This document shows, one piece after another, positions 1 through 7,015 of a stretch of DNA of 12,036 nucleotides. Each line of letters begins with the position of its first letter. The stretch's first letter is position 1. The notes under the pieces were generated by a model. It worked only from the letters and a program-made list of their open reading frames with translations. It was not told the origin of the DNA and made no database searches. This DNA comes from an archaeon (GTDB taxonomy: Archaea > Nanobdellota > Nanobdellia > Pacearchaeales > GW2011-AR1), in NCBI GenBank assembly GCA_030593225.1, contig JAUVHP010000028.1, forward strand, positions 1-12,036, written 5' to 3'. A program made the translations under genes and the position numbers.

Positions 1-1
1 T

Positions 2-160
2 CTTAAGAAAGATACTCGTGGGCTAACTATTCAGGAACTTGCAGACAAAACAAATGTTTCTAGAATTACTGTTGCTATGGCTTTGATGAATCTTGAGGGG
101 GCTAATATCATAGATGTTAGGGTGCTTGGAAATTGTAAATTGCATTATTTGAGAAAATGA
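2..160 (+). CDS. C-terminal fragment of a winged helix-turn-helix protein
   Basis: The open frame enters from the left edge and ends at TGA 158-160, leaving 52 residues. The visible part reads as a winged HTH: a helix with LTIQELADKTNVS, a recognition helix with RITVAMALMNLEGANI, and a wing ending VLGNCKLHYLRK. This pattern (initial helix, turn, Ser/Arg/Thr-led recognition helix, then a wing ending in a Tyr-Leu strand) is common in small archaeal DNA-binding proteins. The stop overlaps the next start as ATGA, so it is probably translationally coupled to the secreted protein downstream. The N-terminus lies outside the window, so total length and any effector domain are unknown. A DNA-binding role is inferred from the fold pattern only. 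Confidence 0.75.
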   Translation, partial: LKKDTRGLTIQELADKTNVSRITVAMALMNLEGANIIDVRVLGNCKLHYLRK

Positions 161-1470
161 ATTTAAAAAAAGAAGGAAAAACAAATTTGAGAAATGAATT
201 TGTTTTAGTTTTGATAATATTTTTGATTGCTTCTGTTGCAGCTTTGCAAGGAAATTCTTCAAGCTACACTTCAGATACAAAACTTGATTTTGGTGCTACA
301 GATAATGCAAATTCTAATAGTTATTCAAATGAATTTATTTCAGGATTTGAACCTGTTAGTATTTATTCTTCAACACTTTATACAGGTAGATTTGGGGTTT
401 TAGGAGATGCTGCAAATGTTAGTCTTACTCCATTAGTCATTTCAAATATATTAATTAATTCTACAGATGGAAGCAACAAAACTTTACAGGATTTGCATTG
501 CTCTGCAACAATTTTTAATGATGTAGAAAATAAAATGAATATTTCAGTTAAATGGTATAAAAACTCTGTAGAAGTTTTATCTTATTCTTATAACAATAAT
601 TATGAAAATGGAACTTATTTTGTAGCAGATTTAAGTTATACTAATACTGGCAAAGGTCAGAACTGGAGTTGTGCTTTAAGAATTTTTGATGGGAATTATT
701 ATAGTAGTTGGGCACATAGTGAAAATTTAATTATTGTTAATACTATTCCAACAACAACTTTAAGTTCACCTTCTAATGGATTTTCAACAATTGATAGAAC
801 CCCTACATTTAATTGGGTTGGGGAAGATGATGATAACGATGATATAACTTATGATTTTAATATTAGTTTAGTTGCTTCTAGTTTATGTACTGATTCAGAT
901 AAATTTATAGAAGATATTTCAACTAATACTTATACAACTTCTGCTTTAAATTGTTTTTTTGATAATGGAGATTATTATATTTGGAGTGTAAGAGCTAAAG
1001 ACGATGAGTCAACTGGAGAATGGGAAAATTATTACAATATCAACATTTCTGTATTAATTGATATAAGCGTTCCTGTAAGTTCTGTAAGTTTTGGAGAGAT
1101 TCCTTATCTTGGTTCTGATAATACAACTGATAATTCTCCACTCCCTTTTGTAATACAGAATAATGGAAATTCTTTTATCAATTTAAATATCTCAGCTACA
1201 GATTTATGGGACATTGTTTCAAATCCAACTGAATATTATAAAATAAAAGTTGATAATGTGTCAGGAGAAGAAGGTGCGTTTAATTGGACTGGCTCGACAG
1301 TTGATTGGGTAAATGTTCCTGCAATTGGAGATACAATTTTTATTGACAAATTAAATTACCTTGATTACATTGATAGTGCAGAAATTGATATTTATGTGCA
1401 GGTTCCTGTGAATGAGATTCCTACTGCTAAATCTTCAACTATAACTTTTGTTTCAAGTTTTGATGAATAA
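157..1470 (+). CDS. Secreted, sequon-rich beta-sandwich surface protein (437 aa)
   Basis: No named family is recognised with certainty. Residues about 12-30 form a hydrophobic signal peptide after a Lys/Arg-rich start, with a likely cleavage near VAALQG. The mature part is Ser/Thr/Asn-rich and has about thirteen N-X-S/T sequons, as expected of a glycosylated surface protein. The segment around SSYTSDTKLDFGATDN and YTGRFGVLGD resembles the N-terminus of DPANN surface proteins I know of. Residues about 198-300 look like an Fn3/Ig-like domain (TPTFNW, then a D-rich turn and YIWSVRAKDD). Residues about 305-437 form another predicted beta domain with FGEIPYLGSDNTTDN and PFVIQNNGN, ending in a strand with STITFVSS. 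There is no C-terminal membrane helix, so it is probably released or held by the anchored proteins encoded next to it. It starts inside the ATGA overlap with the gene before it. Confidence 0.8.
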   Translation: MNLKKEGKTNLRNEFVLVLIIFLIASVAALQGNSSSYTSDTKLDFGATDNANSNSYSNEFISGFEPVSIYSSTLYTGRFGVLGDAANVSLTPLVISNILINSTDGSNKTLQDLHCSATIFNDVENKMNISVKWYKNSVEVLSYSYNNNYENGTYFVADLSYTNTGKGQNWSCALRIFDGNYYSSWAHSENLIIVNTIPTTTLSSPSNGFSTIDRTPTFNWVGEDDDNDDITYDFNISLVASSLCTDSDKFIEDISTNTYTTSALNCFFDNGDYYIWSVRAKDDESTGEWENYYNINISVLIDISVPVSSVSFGEIPYLGSDNTTDNSPLPFVIQNNGNSFINLNISATDLWDIVSNPTEYYKIKVDNVSGEEGAFNWTGSTVDWVNVPAIGDTIFIDKLNYLDYIDSAEIDIYVQVPVNEIPTAKSSTITFVSSFDE

Positions 1471-2011
1471 TATGACACCACCATTGGCGTACCCTGAAAA
1501 ATCTTTGAAAAAGATTTTTGCTAAGGGCAAAAATAAACACATAAAAATAATTGATTTTGTTTTAATAGTCGGAACTGTTTTGTTTTTTGCAAGTTTTGTT
1601 AATTATGCTAGACCTTTAGTAATTGCACCAATTAATAATTTAGCGACGACAAATAGTTCTGTTTTGTTTGAGTTTGAAAGAGGAAATATTATTTTAATTG
1701 ATGATAATTTAGAATTTAGTTCTCCGCAGAAAATTCAGGCAGAAGATAATTTAGTTATTAATTTAAAGACAGGAAAATATTATTGGAAAATTGAAGGTGT
1801 GCTTGAAAGTGAGGTTCGCGAATTTACAATTTTATCTGAAGTTAATTTAAAATTAAAAAGAGTTGAAGATAAATATCTTATTGTTAATGCTGGAAATCTT
1901 GAATTAGATGTTGGGATTTACGAGAATAAAAGTTTTGTTGAAAATATTATTTTAGATATTGATGAAAGTAAAGAAGTTTCTGGAACTAAATTTATGGGAG
2001 AACAAAGATGA
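1463..2011 (+). CDS. Single-pass membrane protein with small extracytoplasmic beta domain
   Basis: A Lys-rich cytoplasmic N-terminus (SLKKIFAKGKNKHIK) precedes one hydrophobic helix (IDFVLIVGTVLFFASFV, near residues 33-49). A domain of about 130 residues follows, predicted outside the membrane and rich in beta strands (VLFEFERGNIILIDD, GKYYWKIEGV, EVREFTIL). The region just outside the membrane, RPLVIAPINNLATTNSSVLFEF, is typical of an Ig-like surface domain. ATG 1463 overlaps the upstream stop by 8 nt. ATG 1472, one base after that stop, and an upstream TTG at 1448 are alternatives; none has a good Shine-Dalgarno sequence, so termination-reinitiation is likely. The 3' end shares ATGA with the next gene. 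I know similar proteins only from DPANN-type archaea and know of no established function; membership of the envelope assembly is inferred from the operon. Confidence 0.75.
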   Translation: MNNMTPPLAYPEKSLKKIFAKGKNKHIKIIDFVLIVGTVLFFASFVNYARPLVIAPINNLATTNSSVLFEFERGNIILIDDNLEFSSPQKIQAEDNLVINLKTGKYYWKIEGVLESEVREFTILSEVNLKLKRVEDKYLIVNAGNLELDVGIYENKSFVENIILDIDESKEVSGTKFMGEQR

Positions 2012-2271
2012 AAAGACAAGAATTTGAATTAATTTTACAAGAAAAAGACCTAAAAAAAGACCTAAAAAAAGAGGGGGGAAAAATGACAGAAAATCAAAAA
2101 AGAATTATTCTTGAAGTGAAAAATAATAAATTTATCACACAGGGAGAATTGAGTAAAATTATTGGAATCAATGAAAAAAATGTGCGAAATAATATTTTTA
2201 AATTAAAACAAAAAGGATTGCTTGATAGAGTTGGTTCTGCTAAGGGAGGTTATTGGAAATTGTTAAAATGA
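2008..2271 (+). CDS. Small winged helix-turn-helix protein, RecG/AlbA_2 C-terminal type
   Basis: Residues about 26-87 form a complete winged helix: TENQKRIILEV, the turn ITQGELSKIIGINEKNV, a recognition helix RNNIFKLKQKGLL, and a wing with DRVGSAKGGYWKLL. The closing GLL-RVG-KGGYW signature is typical of the C-terminal HTH of RecG-like/AlbA_2 (schlafen-type ATP-binding) proteins. The preceding segment with KDLKKDLKK also matches the short repeated Lys/Glu linker that often precedes that HTH, so this may be a detached HTH module. Start choice is open. ATG 2008 gives ATGA coupling to the upstream gene and 87 residues; ATG 2083 has the run GAGGGGGG just before it and gives 62 residues that still hold the whole domain. 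The stop overlaps the next start as ATGA. Likely a DNA-binding regulator, targets unknown. Confidence 0.75.
   Translation: MKRQEFELILQEKDLKKDLKKEGGKMTENQKRIILEVKNNKFITQGELSKIIGINEKNVRNNIFKLKQKGLLDRVGSAKGGYWKLLK
2047..2070 (+). repeat. Two exact tandem copies of a 12-bp unit
   Basis: The unit GACCTAAAAAAA occurs twice back to back, at 2047-2058 and 2059-2070. It is in frame in the longer form of the small winged-helix protein, giving Lys-Asp-Leu-Lys twice, so copy-number change would not break the frame. It ends directly before the G-run that could serve as ribosome binding site for ATG 2083. Confidence 0.85.
2071..2078 (+). promoter_or_regulatory. Shine-Dalgarno-like G-run before internal ATG 2083
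   Basis: GAGGGGGG is followed by four A residues and then ATG 2083. GAGG pairs with the archaeal anti-Shine-Dalgarno sequence at a suitable distance, and this is one of few strong SD-like signals in the window. It supports internal initiation that yields a 62-residue winged-helix protein. The rival start at 2008 has no such signal but is coupled by an ATGA overlap. Confidence 0.5.
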
Positions 2272-3458
2272 ATAAATTTTTTATTTTTATTTTTGTGTTG
2301 TTTTTTGTTCCTTTTGTAATGGGAATTGGTCTTACTCCTGCAAGAACTACTATTAATTTTGAACCTAATTTAGAAAAGAGTGTAGATTTTTCTGTTATTA
2401 ATTCTGAGGCAAAAAATATAAATTTAGTTGTGTCGGTTCAAGGAGAATTAGCCCAGTATGTGACACTTCCTGAAACTTCTTTTAGTATGTCTTCGACGCA
2501 AAATTCAAAAAAGATTGCATATAATTTTAAACTTCCAAATGAACTTTTGCCAGGACTTCATACAGCAGAAATTATGGTTTTGCAGTTACCTGAATCAAAA
2601 AACGCAGATGAGACATATATTGAAGCAACATTGGCAGTTATTACACAATTATATATTTATGTTCCTTATCCTGGTAAATATGCTGAGGCAGATTTGAGTG
2701 TGTTTAATTTAGACGACGGAAACATTCAATTTGTAATTCCAGTTATTAGTCGTGGGGAATTTGATTTAGTTAGTGTTAAGGCAAATATTGATATTTTTAC
2801 TTCTTTAAATGAAAAAGTTGCGACAGTATATACAAACGAAATTGAGATTTTAAGTAAAGAAAGAAAAGAGGTAACTGCTTTGTGGGACACTTCGGAAATT
2901 TATGCAGGTCCTTATCGGGCTGTTGCGACTTTGATTTATGATGAGCAGACACTTAAACTTGAAAGAAATTTTAATGTTGGTCAAAAGCGTTTGAGTATTG
3001 AATCAATTGAAGTTAATGATTTTACATTGGGAGATATTGCTAAGTTTGAAGTTTTGGTTGAGAATGAATGGGGCGAAAATGTGAATGATGCGTATGTGCA
3101 AATGCTTGTGCGTAATGATAATGGGGAGCTTATGGTTGATTTTAAATCCCCAACTTATGATATTAAATCTTTGGATAAAACTTTAATGGTTGCGTTTTGG
3201 GATACAAAAGGTGTAAGAGTTGGAACTTATGATTCGTCGCTGTTGTTACATTATGATTTATTAATTGATGAGCAAGATTTGCAGTTAGAAATTAATGAAA
3301 ATAGTATTAATATAATTGGTCTTGGTTATGTTATTTCAGAAAGAGGAAGCGGGCTTGATGAAAATCGGCTTTTGACTTTTTTAGTAATTGGGGTAATTTT
3401 ATTAATTATAATTAATATTGGGTGGTTTTTGTTTTTGAGGAAGAGGTTGAAAAAATAA
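2268..3458 (+). CDS. DUF916-like membrane-anchored surface protein (396 aa)
   Basis: The chosen ATG 2268 lies in an ATGA overlap with the winged-helix gene and begins directly with a signal peptide (MNKFFIFIFVLFFVPFVMG). A TTG at 2253 would only add five residues. Mature domain 1 (about 20-130) starts GIGLTPARTTINFEPN and has the layout of DUF916/NEW3-type beta-sandwiches: N-terminal ITP/LTP-like motif, VDFSVINSEAKNINL, and an LPNELLPGLHTAEIMV strand pair. Two further beta domains follow at about 135-235, with VTALWDTSEIYAGPYRAVATL, and about 240-345, with the repeat-like AFWDTKGVRVGTYDSSL. One C-terminal helix (about 368-390) and a basic tail RKRLKK anchor it. Order and anchoring recall bacterial WxL-interacting proteins, but whether it belongs to that family is an inference. 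Role: probable envelope scaffold displayed outside the cell. Confidence 0.75.
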   Translation: MNKFFIFIFVLFFVPFVMGIGLTPARTTINFEPNLEKSVDFSVINSEAKNINLVVSVQGELAQYVTLPETSFSMSSTQNSKKIAYNFKLPNELLPGLHTAEIMVLQLPESKNADETYIEATLAVITQLYIYVPYPGKYAEADLSVFNLDDGNIQFVIPVISRGEFDLVSVKANIDIFTSLNEKVATVYTNEIEILSKERKEVTALWDTSEIYAGPYRAVATLIYDEQTLKLERNFNVGQKRLSIESIEVNDFTLGDIAKFEVLVENEWGENVNDAYVQMLVRNDNGELMVDFKSPTYDIKSLDKTLMVAFWDTKGVRVGTYDSSLLLHYDLLIDEQDLQLEINENSINIIGLGYVISERGSGLDENRLLTFLVIGVILLIIINIGWFLFLRKRLKK

Positions 3459-3494
3459 TTAAATAGGAAATTGTTAAAAATATAAAGATAAAAA

Positions 3495-5468
3495 ATGGTG
3501 ACAAAAAAATTTAAGAAAAGATGTGGGTTTGTATTTATGACTATATTTTTGCTAGTTGTTTTTGGTTATGTATTTTTGCCAGAAAATATTTCAATTACTG
3601 GAAGAGCTGGAAGCGGAAGCGGGCTTATTGGTTTAACTGTTCTTGCACCTGAGATTAGCATTTCAATTATTAGTCCAGAGAACACAACATATAATTTTGG
3701 TATCGGAGATGTTTATAATATTAGTTTAAATGTAACTTCTGATTTTGAACCTAATGCTTGGTGGTATGACCTTTATGATTTAAGACATGGCACATTTGTA
3801 AACCAGAGTGTAATTTTTACACCCAATACAACTATTACTGCAGTTAGATGGGACAACAGACTTGATGTTTATGCAAACCATACTGTTGGAACAACTGCAA
3901 GTGAAAGTGTAACTTTTTTTGTTTCAGTTCCTAATTCAGCTCCAATTTTAGGAGATATTGATGATTCTATTTTGGTTTGTGAAGATGATTCTTTGTCTTA
4001 TTATTTTAATGCTACAGATGCCGACGAGAATATAGAAATTTCAGTTGATATAAATCCAAAAGTCCCTTTTTATGTTGAGCCAACATTTTTTACAGGAGGG
4101 CAGACCTTTATTGAATCTTATATTATTTCAGAGATTTTTGTGAAAAATCATATTGGTTCTTACCTTGAGACAATTTCTGTTTCTGACAAGCAATATGTTG
4201 ATACAAAAATAGTAAACATAACTATTGTTGAAGTAAATAATCCTCCTGTTGTAAGTGAAATTGGTGCACAGACAGTTTGGATAGATGAAACTTTTTACAA
4301 AGAAATAGATGTTAGTGATGTAGAAAGCGGTGGGAGAACTTCTGGAAATTTGAGTTTTGATTTGACTTTTATTGACGGTGTGCAGTTTTTTGATATTACT
4401 AACGATGGTGTAATGAATTTTACTGCAAATGAAAGTATTATTGGCTCTTATAATATTGGTGTTTGTGTTACTGATTTAGCATTGGAAGTTATTCCAGAGA
4501 ATATAAGTTTTTGTGGCCAAGATGGTTTAAATCAAACTACTTGCAAGAATTTTAGCTTGGCTGTGACTAATGAAAATCGTGCACCTACAATAGTTTCTTA
4601 TTATCCAGCGAGTGTAGGAAGCATTGCAGGAACTTCTGCATTGTATTTTAATATTAGTAAAACCGACCCTGACGGAAATATTCCAGATACTTATTGGTAT
4701 GTTGATGGTTCTCTTGTTGAATTAGATGTTGGAAATTCTGTGGATGAATTTCGTTATACTTTTGGGTGCGGAGTTTCTGGAACTTATATTGTTGAAGCAG
4801 TAATTACTGACGGGCTTTTGAATGATTCTGTGCTTTGGTCTTTTGAAGTTGTTCATGTTGATTGTCCTGAACCTGTTGCAGGAGTTGGCGATGGTGGAGG
4901 AGGTGGAGGTATTGGTGTTCGTTGCATAGTTGAGTGGGTTTGTAAAAATTGGGGTGTTTGCCAAAATATTCAAATAAGTTTAGATTTAGGGATTATTTCT
5001 GGAAGGGACTATCGGTCGACTAGAACTTCTTGTGATGAAAAAGGTTTGTTAGATGAAATTTGTGGAATTCAAATAAGGTCTTGTGTTGATTTAAATAATT
5101 GCAATATTACAATTGGTATGCCTGATAAATTTCAGTCGTGCTATTATATTGAGGAGCCGAGTTGTTTTGATGGTGTGAAAAATTGTCATGATGATGGATG
5201 TGAGTTGTTAATTGATTGCGGAGGTCCTTGTCGTGCTTGTGCTACTTGTTCAGATATGGTTAAGAATCAAGGAGAAGAAGGTGTTGATTGTGGAGGTCCT
5301 TGTCCTTGGAAGTGTGTTGAAACTGTTCCTTTTGTAAAGCAACATTTTGGTAAAATTATATTATTAATTTTATTAGTGTTAGTTGCTTTTGTAATCTTTA
5401 GAATTATGAAAATAATTAAACTTAGAAAAGAACTTGTAAAAAAACCTAGGAAGAGGAAAAATGAATAA
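3495..5468 (+). CDS. Large receptor-like surface protein with Ig/cadherin-like domains and Cys-rich stalk (657 aa)
   Basis: A basic start and hydrophobic helix (FVFMTIFLLVVFGYVFLP) lead into ISITGRAGSGSG. Four predicted beta-sandwich units follow, near 53-145, 147-245 (opening APILGDID, with NATDAD), 247-355 (NNPPVVSEIG, with IDVSDVE) and 360-455 (NRAPTIVSYYP, with TDPDGN and WYVDG). Their Asp-rich turns resemble calcium-binding cadherin-like repeats. About eighteen N-X-S/T sequons support an extracellular location. A Gly-rich linker (about 466-474) leads to a Cys-rich region: a TSP1-like CKNWGVC at 483-489, then two C-D-N-DCGG-C-C modules in 557-607. A single helix (about 621-641) and a very basic tail close the protein. 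It starts 36 nt after the previous gene and overlaps the next by 8 nt. Adhesion or host/cell contact is a reasonable inference but is not shown. Confidence 0.8.
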   Translation: MVTKKFKKRCGFVFMTIFLLVVFGYVFLPENISITGRAGSGSGLIGLTVLAPEISISIISPENTTYNFGIGDVYNISLNVTSDFEPNAWWYDLYDLRHGTFVNQSVIFTPNTTITAVRWDNRLDVYANHTVGTTASESVTFFVSVPNSAPILGDIDDSILVCEDDSLSYYFNATDADENIEISVDINPKVPFYVEPTFFTGGQTFIESYIISEIFVKNHIGSYLETISVSDKQYVDTKIVNITIVEVNNPPVVSEIGAQTVWIDETFYKEIDVSDVESGGRTSGNLSFDLTFIDGVQFFDITNDGVMNFTANESIIGSYNIGVCVTDLALEVIPENISFCGQDGLNQTTCKNFSLAVTNENRAPTIVSYYPASVGSIAGTSALYFNISKTDPDGNIPDTYWYVDGSLVELDVGNSVDEFRYTFGCGVSGTYIVEAVITDGLLNDSVLWSFEVVHVDCPEPVAGVGDGGGGGGIGVRCIVEWVCKNWGVCQNIQISLDLGIISGRDYRSTRTSCDEKGLLDEICGIQIRSCVDLNNCNITIGMPDKFQSCYYIEEPSCFDGVKNCHDDGCELLIDCGGPCRACATCSDMVKNQGEEGVDCGGPCPWKCVETVPFVKQHFGKIILLILLVLVAFVIFRIMKIIKLRKELVKKPRKRKNE

Positions 5469-6300
5469 GTTATTATTGCTTTTATTTATTTTGTTTTTTG
5501 TTAATTTTGTGAATGCAGAATGTTTTCCTAATTATCAATGTGGGGAATGGGGAGAATGTGATGAGGAAGGATTGAAAAGTAGAGTTTGTGTTGATAATAA
5601 ATGTGGTGCAAAAGATATTTTAGAAAGAGATTTGTGTGGAGATTCTGATTGTGACCCAGATATTTCTTGTGGTGAATGGAGCAGTTGTAATTTTTTTGAT
5701 AAGACCAATGATATTTTAAAAGAGGAGTTGCGTTTTGAGGGGTCTAAAGAAAGAATTTGTGTTGATAAATCTGGTTGTATTAATAGTTTTATAGAAACTG
5801 AAGGTTGTAGTTTAGCGGTTCCTATTAAGGTTAAGAAAACTGAGTGGTGCGGGCAAGAGTTAATTGAGATTTTTGATAGTGCTGGAAATATTGTTGGAAG
5901 AATTCAGGAAAAAGAAATTATAAAAAATTTTAAGAGGGTTGATATTTTTCTTGTGGAGCAGAACATCCCCACTTATTGTTCTTATTGTTTTGATAGAGAG
6001 AAGAATTATGATGAAGAAAAAATTGATTGCGGAGGGGCTTCTTGCCCTAGATGTATTGATGTGATTGATTTTATTGATTGGGCTTATTTTGTTTCAATTT
6101 TTACTTGGGGAATTTTTATACTTATATTTTTTATTGGGTTAGTTCTTATTGGTCGTAGGGAAAATTTTAATGATTGTTTAAAAAATATTTTTGTTTTTTT
6201 CAAACCTTTGAGTAGAGAAGAGGCCTTGGCACGTGAGGAAAAAATAAAACAATTTATTGCTCCAAAGAAAATTAGCAGCGAGGGCTTTAAGAATTATTGA
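5461..6300 (+). CDS. Cys-rich membrane-anchored surface protein (279 aa)
   Basis: A clear signal peptide (residues 1-19, cut near VNAEC) is followed by two TSP1-like motifs, CGEWGEC at 27-33 and CGEWSSC at 70-76. A short beta region follows, then a Cys cluster at 173-198 with the pattern C-x2-C-F-D-x-E-K-N and IDCGGASCPRC. One membrane helix (about 208-230) and a cytoplasmic tail of about 50 residues, longer than in its neighbours, complete it. The Cys cluster matches the last stalk module of the 657-aa protein, so the two genes carry paralogous juxtamembrane modules. Unlike those neighbours I find no N-glycosylation sequon; disulfide bonds may stabilise it instead. ATG 5461 overlaps the upstream stop by 8 nt. 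It may pair with the 657-aa protein; this is inferred from operon position and the shared module. Confidence 0.8.
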   Translation: MNKLLLLLFILFFVNFVNAECFPNYQCGEWGECDEEGLKSRVCVDNKCGAKDILERDLCGDSDCDPDISCGEWSSCNFFDKTNDILKEELRFEGSKERICVDKSGCINSFIETEGCSLAVPIKVKKTEWCGQELIEIFDSAGNIVGRIQEKEIIKNFKRVDIFLVEQNIPTYCSYCFDREKNYDEEKIDCGGASCPRCIDVIDFIDWAYFVSIFTWGIFILIFFIGLVLIGRRENFNDCLKNIFVFFKPLSREEALAREEKIKQFIAPKKISSEGFKNY

Positions 6301-6312
6301 ATCAAAATAAAT

Positions 6313-7014
6313 TTATCTCCTAACCATTCTTCTTTTTTGCATTGGTCTTTGAGGCATTCTTCTTAGAGGAAATCTTTGGTTTGGAATTCTTTGGGTTTGT
6401 TGTGGAATTTTTCTTATTACAAATTTTGTTCCAATAATTTCTGAAATTACTGCTAAAAGAATTAAATTTCCTGCTGCCACTTTATAAATTCCTTCCATTG
6501 CAGGAATTCTTGTTATCTTGGAAAATGTTTCTATAATTTTATTTATTTCTTCTTTTGTTAATATTATTTTTGTTATTTTTTTACCTCTAGAAGTTATAAT
6601 TTTTATTTGTGTGTTTGGTCCGCCACATTCTATTGATTGTGCCATTGGGTCTTCTAAAACTGGATTAAGTTTTCCCAAATCAATTTCCCTTTTTGTTGAT
6701 ATTGGCTGAATATTTTGAAATCTTGGTGGAAGTTTTGTTTTAGGAATTATTAATTTTTGAAGGGTTTGTTTTATTAGTGGTTTTTTAATTAAATTAATTT
6801 GTTGTGCTTGTTTTATTAATGGGATTTTTATTGGAAATTTTTTTTGCCTTTTGTTTTTTACCTCTAATTTTTCTAAGTATTTGATTTCTTCTGGTTCTAT
6901 TATTTTTTCTTTTTTTTCTAGTTCTATAATTTCTTGAGATTTTGAATTTTCAATTAATTGTTTTGTAAATTCCAATAAAAAAATTGTTGCAAAATCTGTT
7001 TTTTGTTTTTGCAT
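6313..7014 (-). CDS. Stand-alone domain resembling the N-terminal domain of CpaF/GspE-type secretion ATPases
   Basis: Residues about 113-202 follow the pattern of the domain that precedes the ATPase core in CpaF/TadA, ArlI and GspE proteins: L-x-P-x-L-x-D-P (LNPVLEDP), I-x-C/V-x-G-P (IECGGPN), a T-x-I-x-L-T-x-E-E-I helix start (KIILTKEEINKII), a P-x-x-E-G region (IPAMEGIYKVAAG), a hydrophobic strand (LILLAVISEIIG) and FVIRKI. No Walker A (GxxxxGK[ST]) or other ATPase motif occurs, so the catalytic core is absent. The first 110 residues are charged and probably helical or disordered; the last 30 are rich in Arg, Pro and Met. The start lies one base after the stop of the coiled-coil gene, and the pilin gene is further upstream, so a pilus or secretion accessory role fits. 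The family match is by eye from pattern, not from a search. Confidence 0.65.
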   Translation of the reverse strand: MQKQKTDFATIFLLEFTKQLIENSKSQEIIELEKKEKIIEPEEIKYLEKLEVKNKRQKKFPIKIPLIKQAQQINLIKKPLIKQTLQKLIIPKTKLPPRFQNIQPISTKREIDLGKLNPVLEDPMAQSIECGGPNTQIKIITSRGKKITKIILTKEEINKIIETFSKITRIPAMEGIYKVAAGNLILLAVISEIIGTKFVIRKIPQQTQRIPNQRFPLRRMPQRPMQKRRMVRR

Positions 7015-7015
7015 T

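Noticed and set aside
2047..2070. Tandem 12-bp repeats as part of a CRISPR or other array
   Set aside because: Only two contiguous copies without spacers; they are in frame within a coding region.
4722..4973. 83-codon open frame on the - strand
   Set aside because: It lies antisense within the 657-aa surface protein gene and has Asn/Thr/Ser-rich content typical of reverse-strand shadows in AT-rich DNA.
6518..6709. 63-codon + strand frame with hydrophobic product
   Set aside because: It is antisense to the ATPase-N-domain-like gene, which has recognisable motifs on the - strand; the hydrophobicity comes from T-rich reverse codons.
6313..7014. Complete secretion ATPase
   Set aside because: No Walker A, Walker B, Asp box or His box can be seen in the 233 residues.
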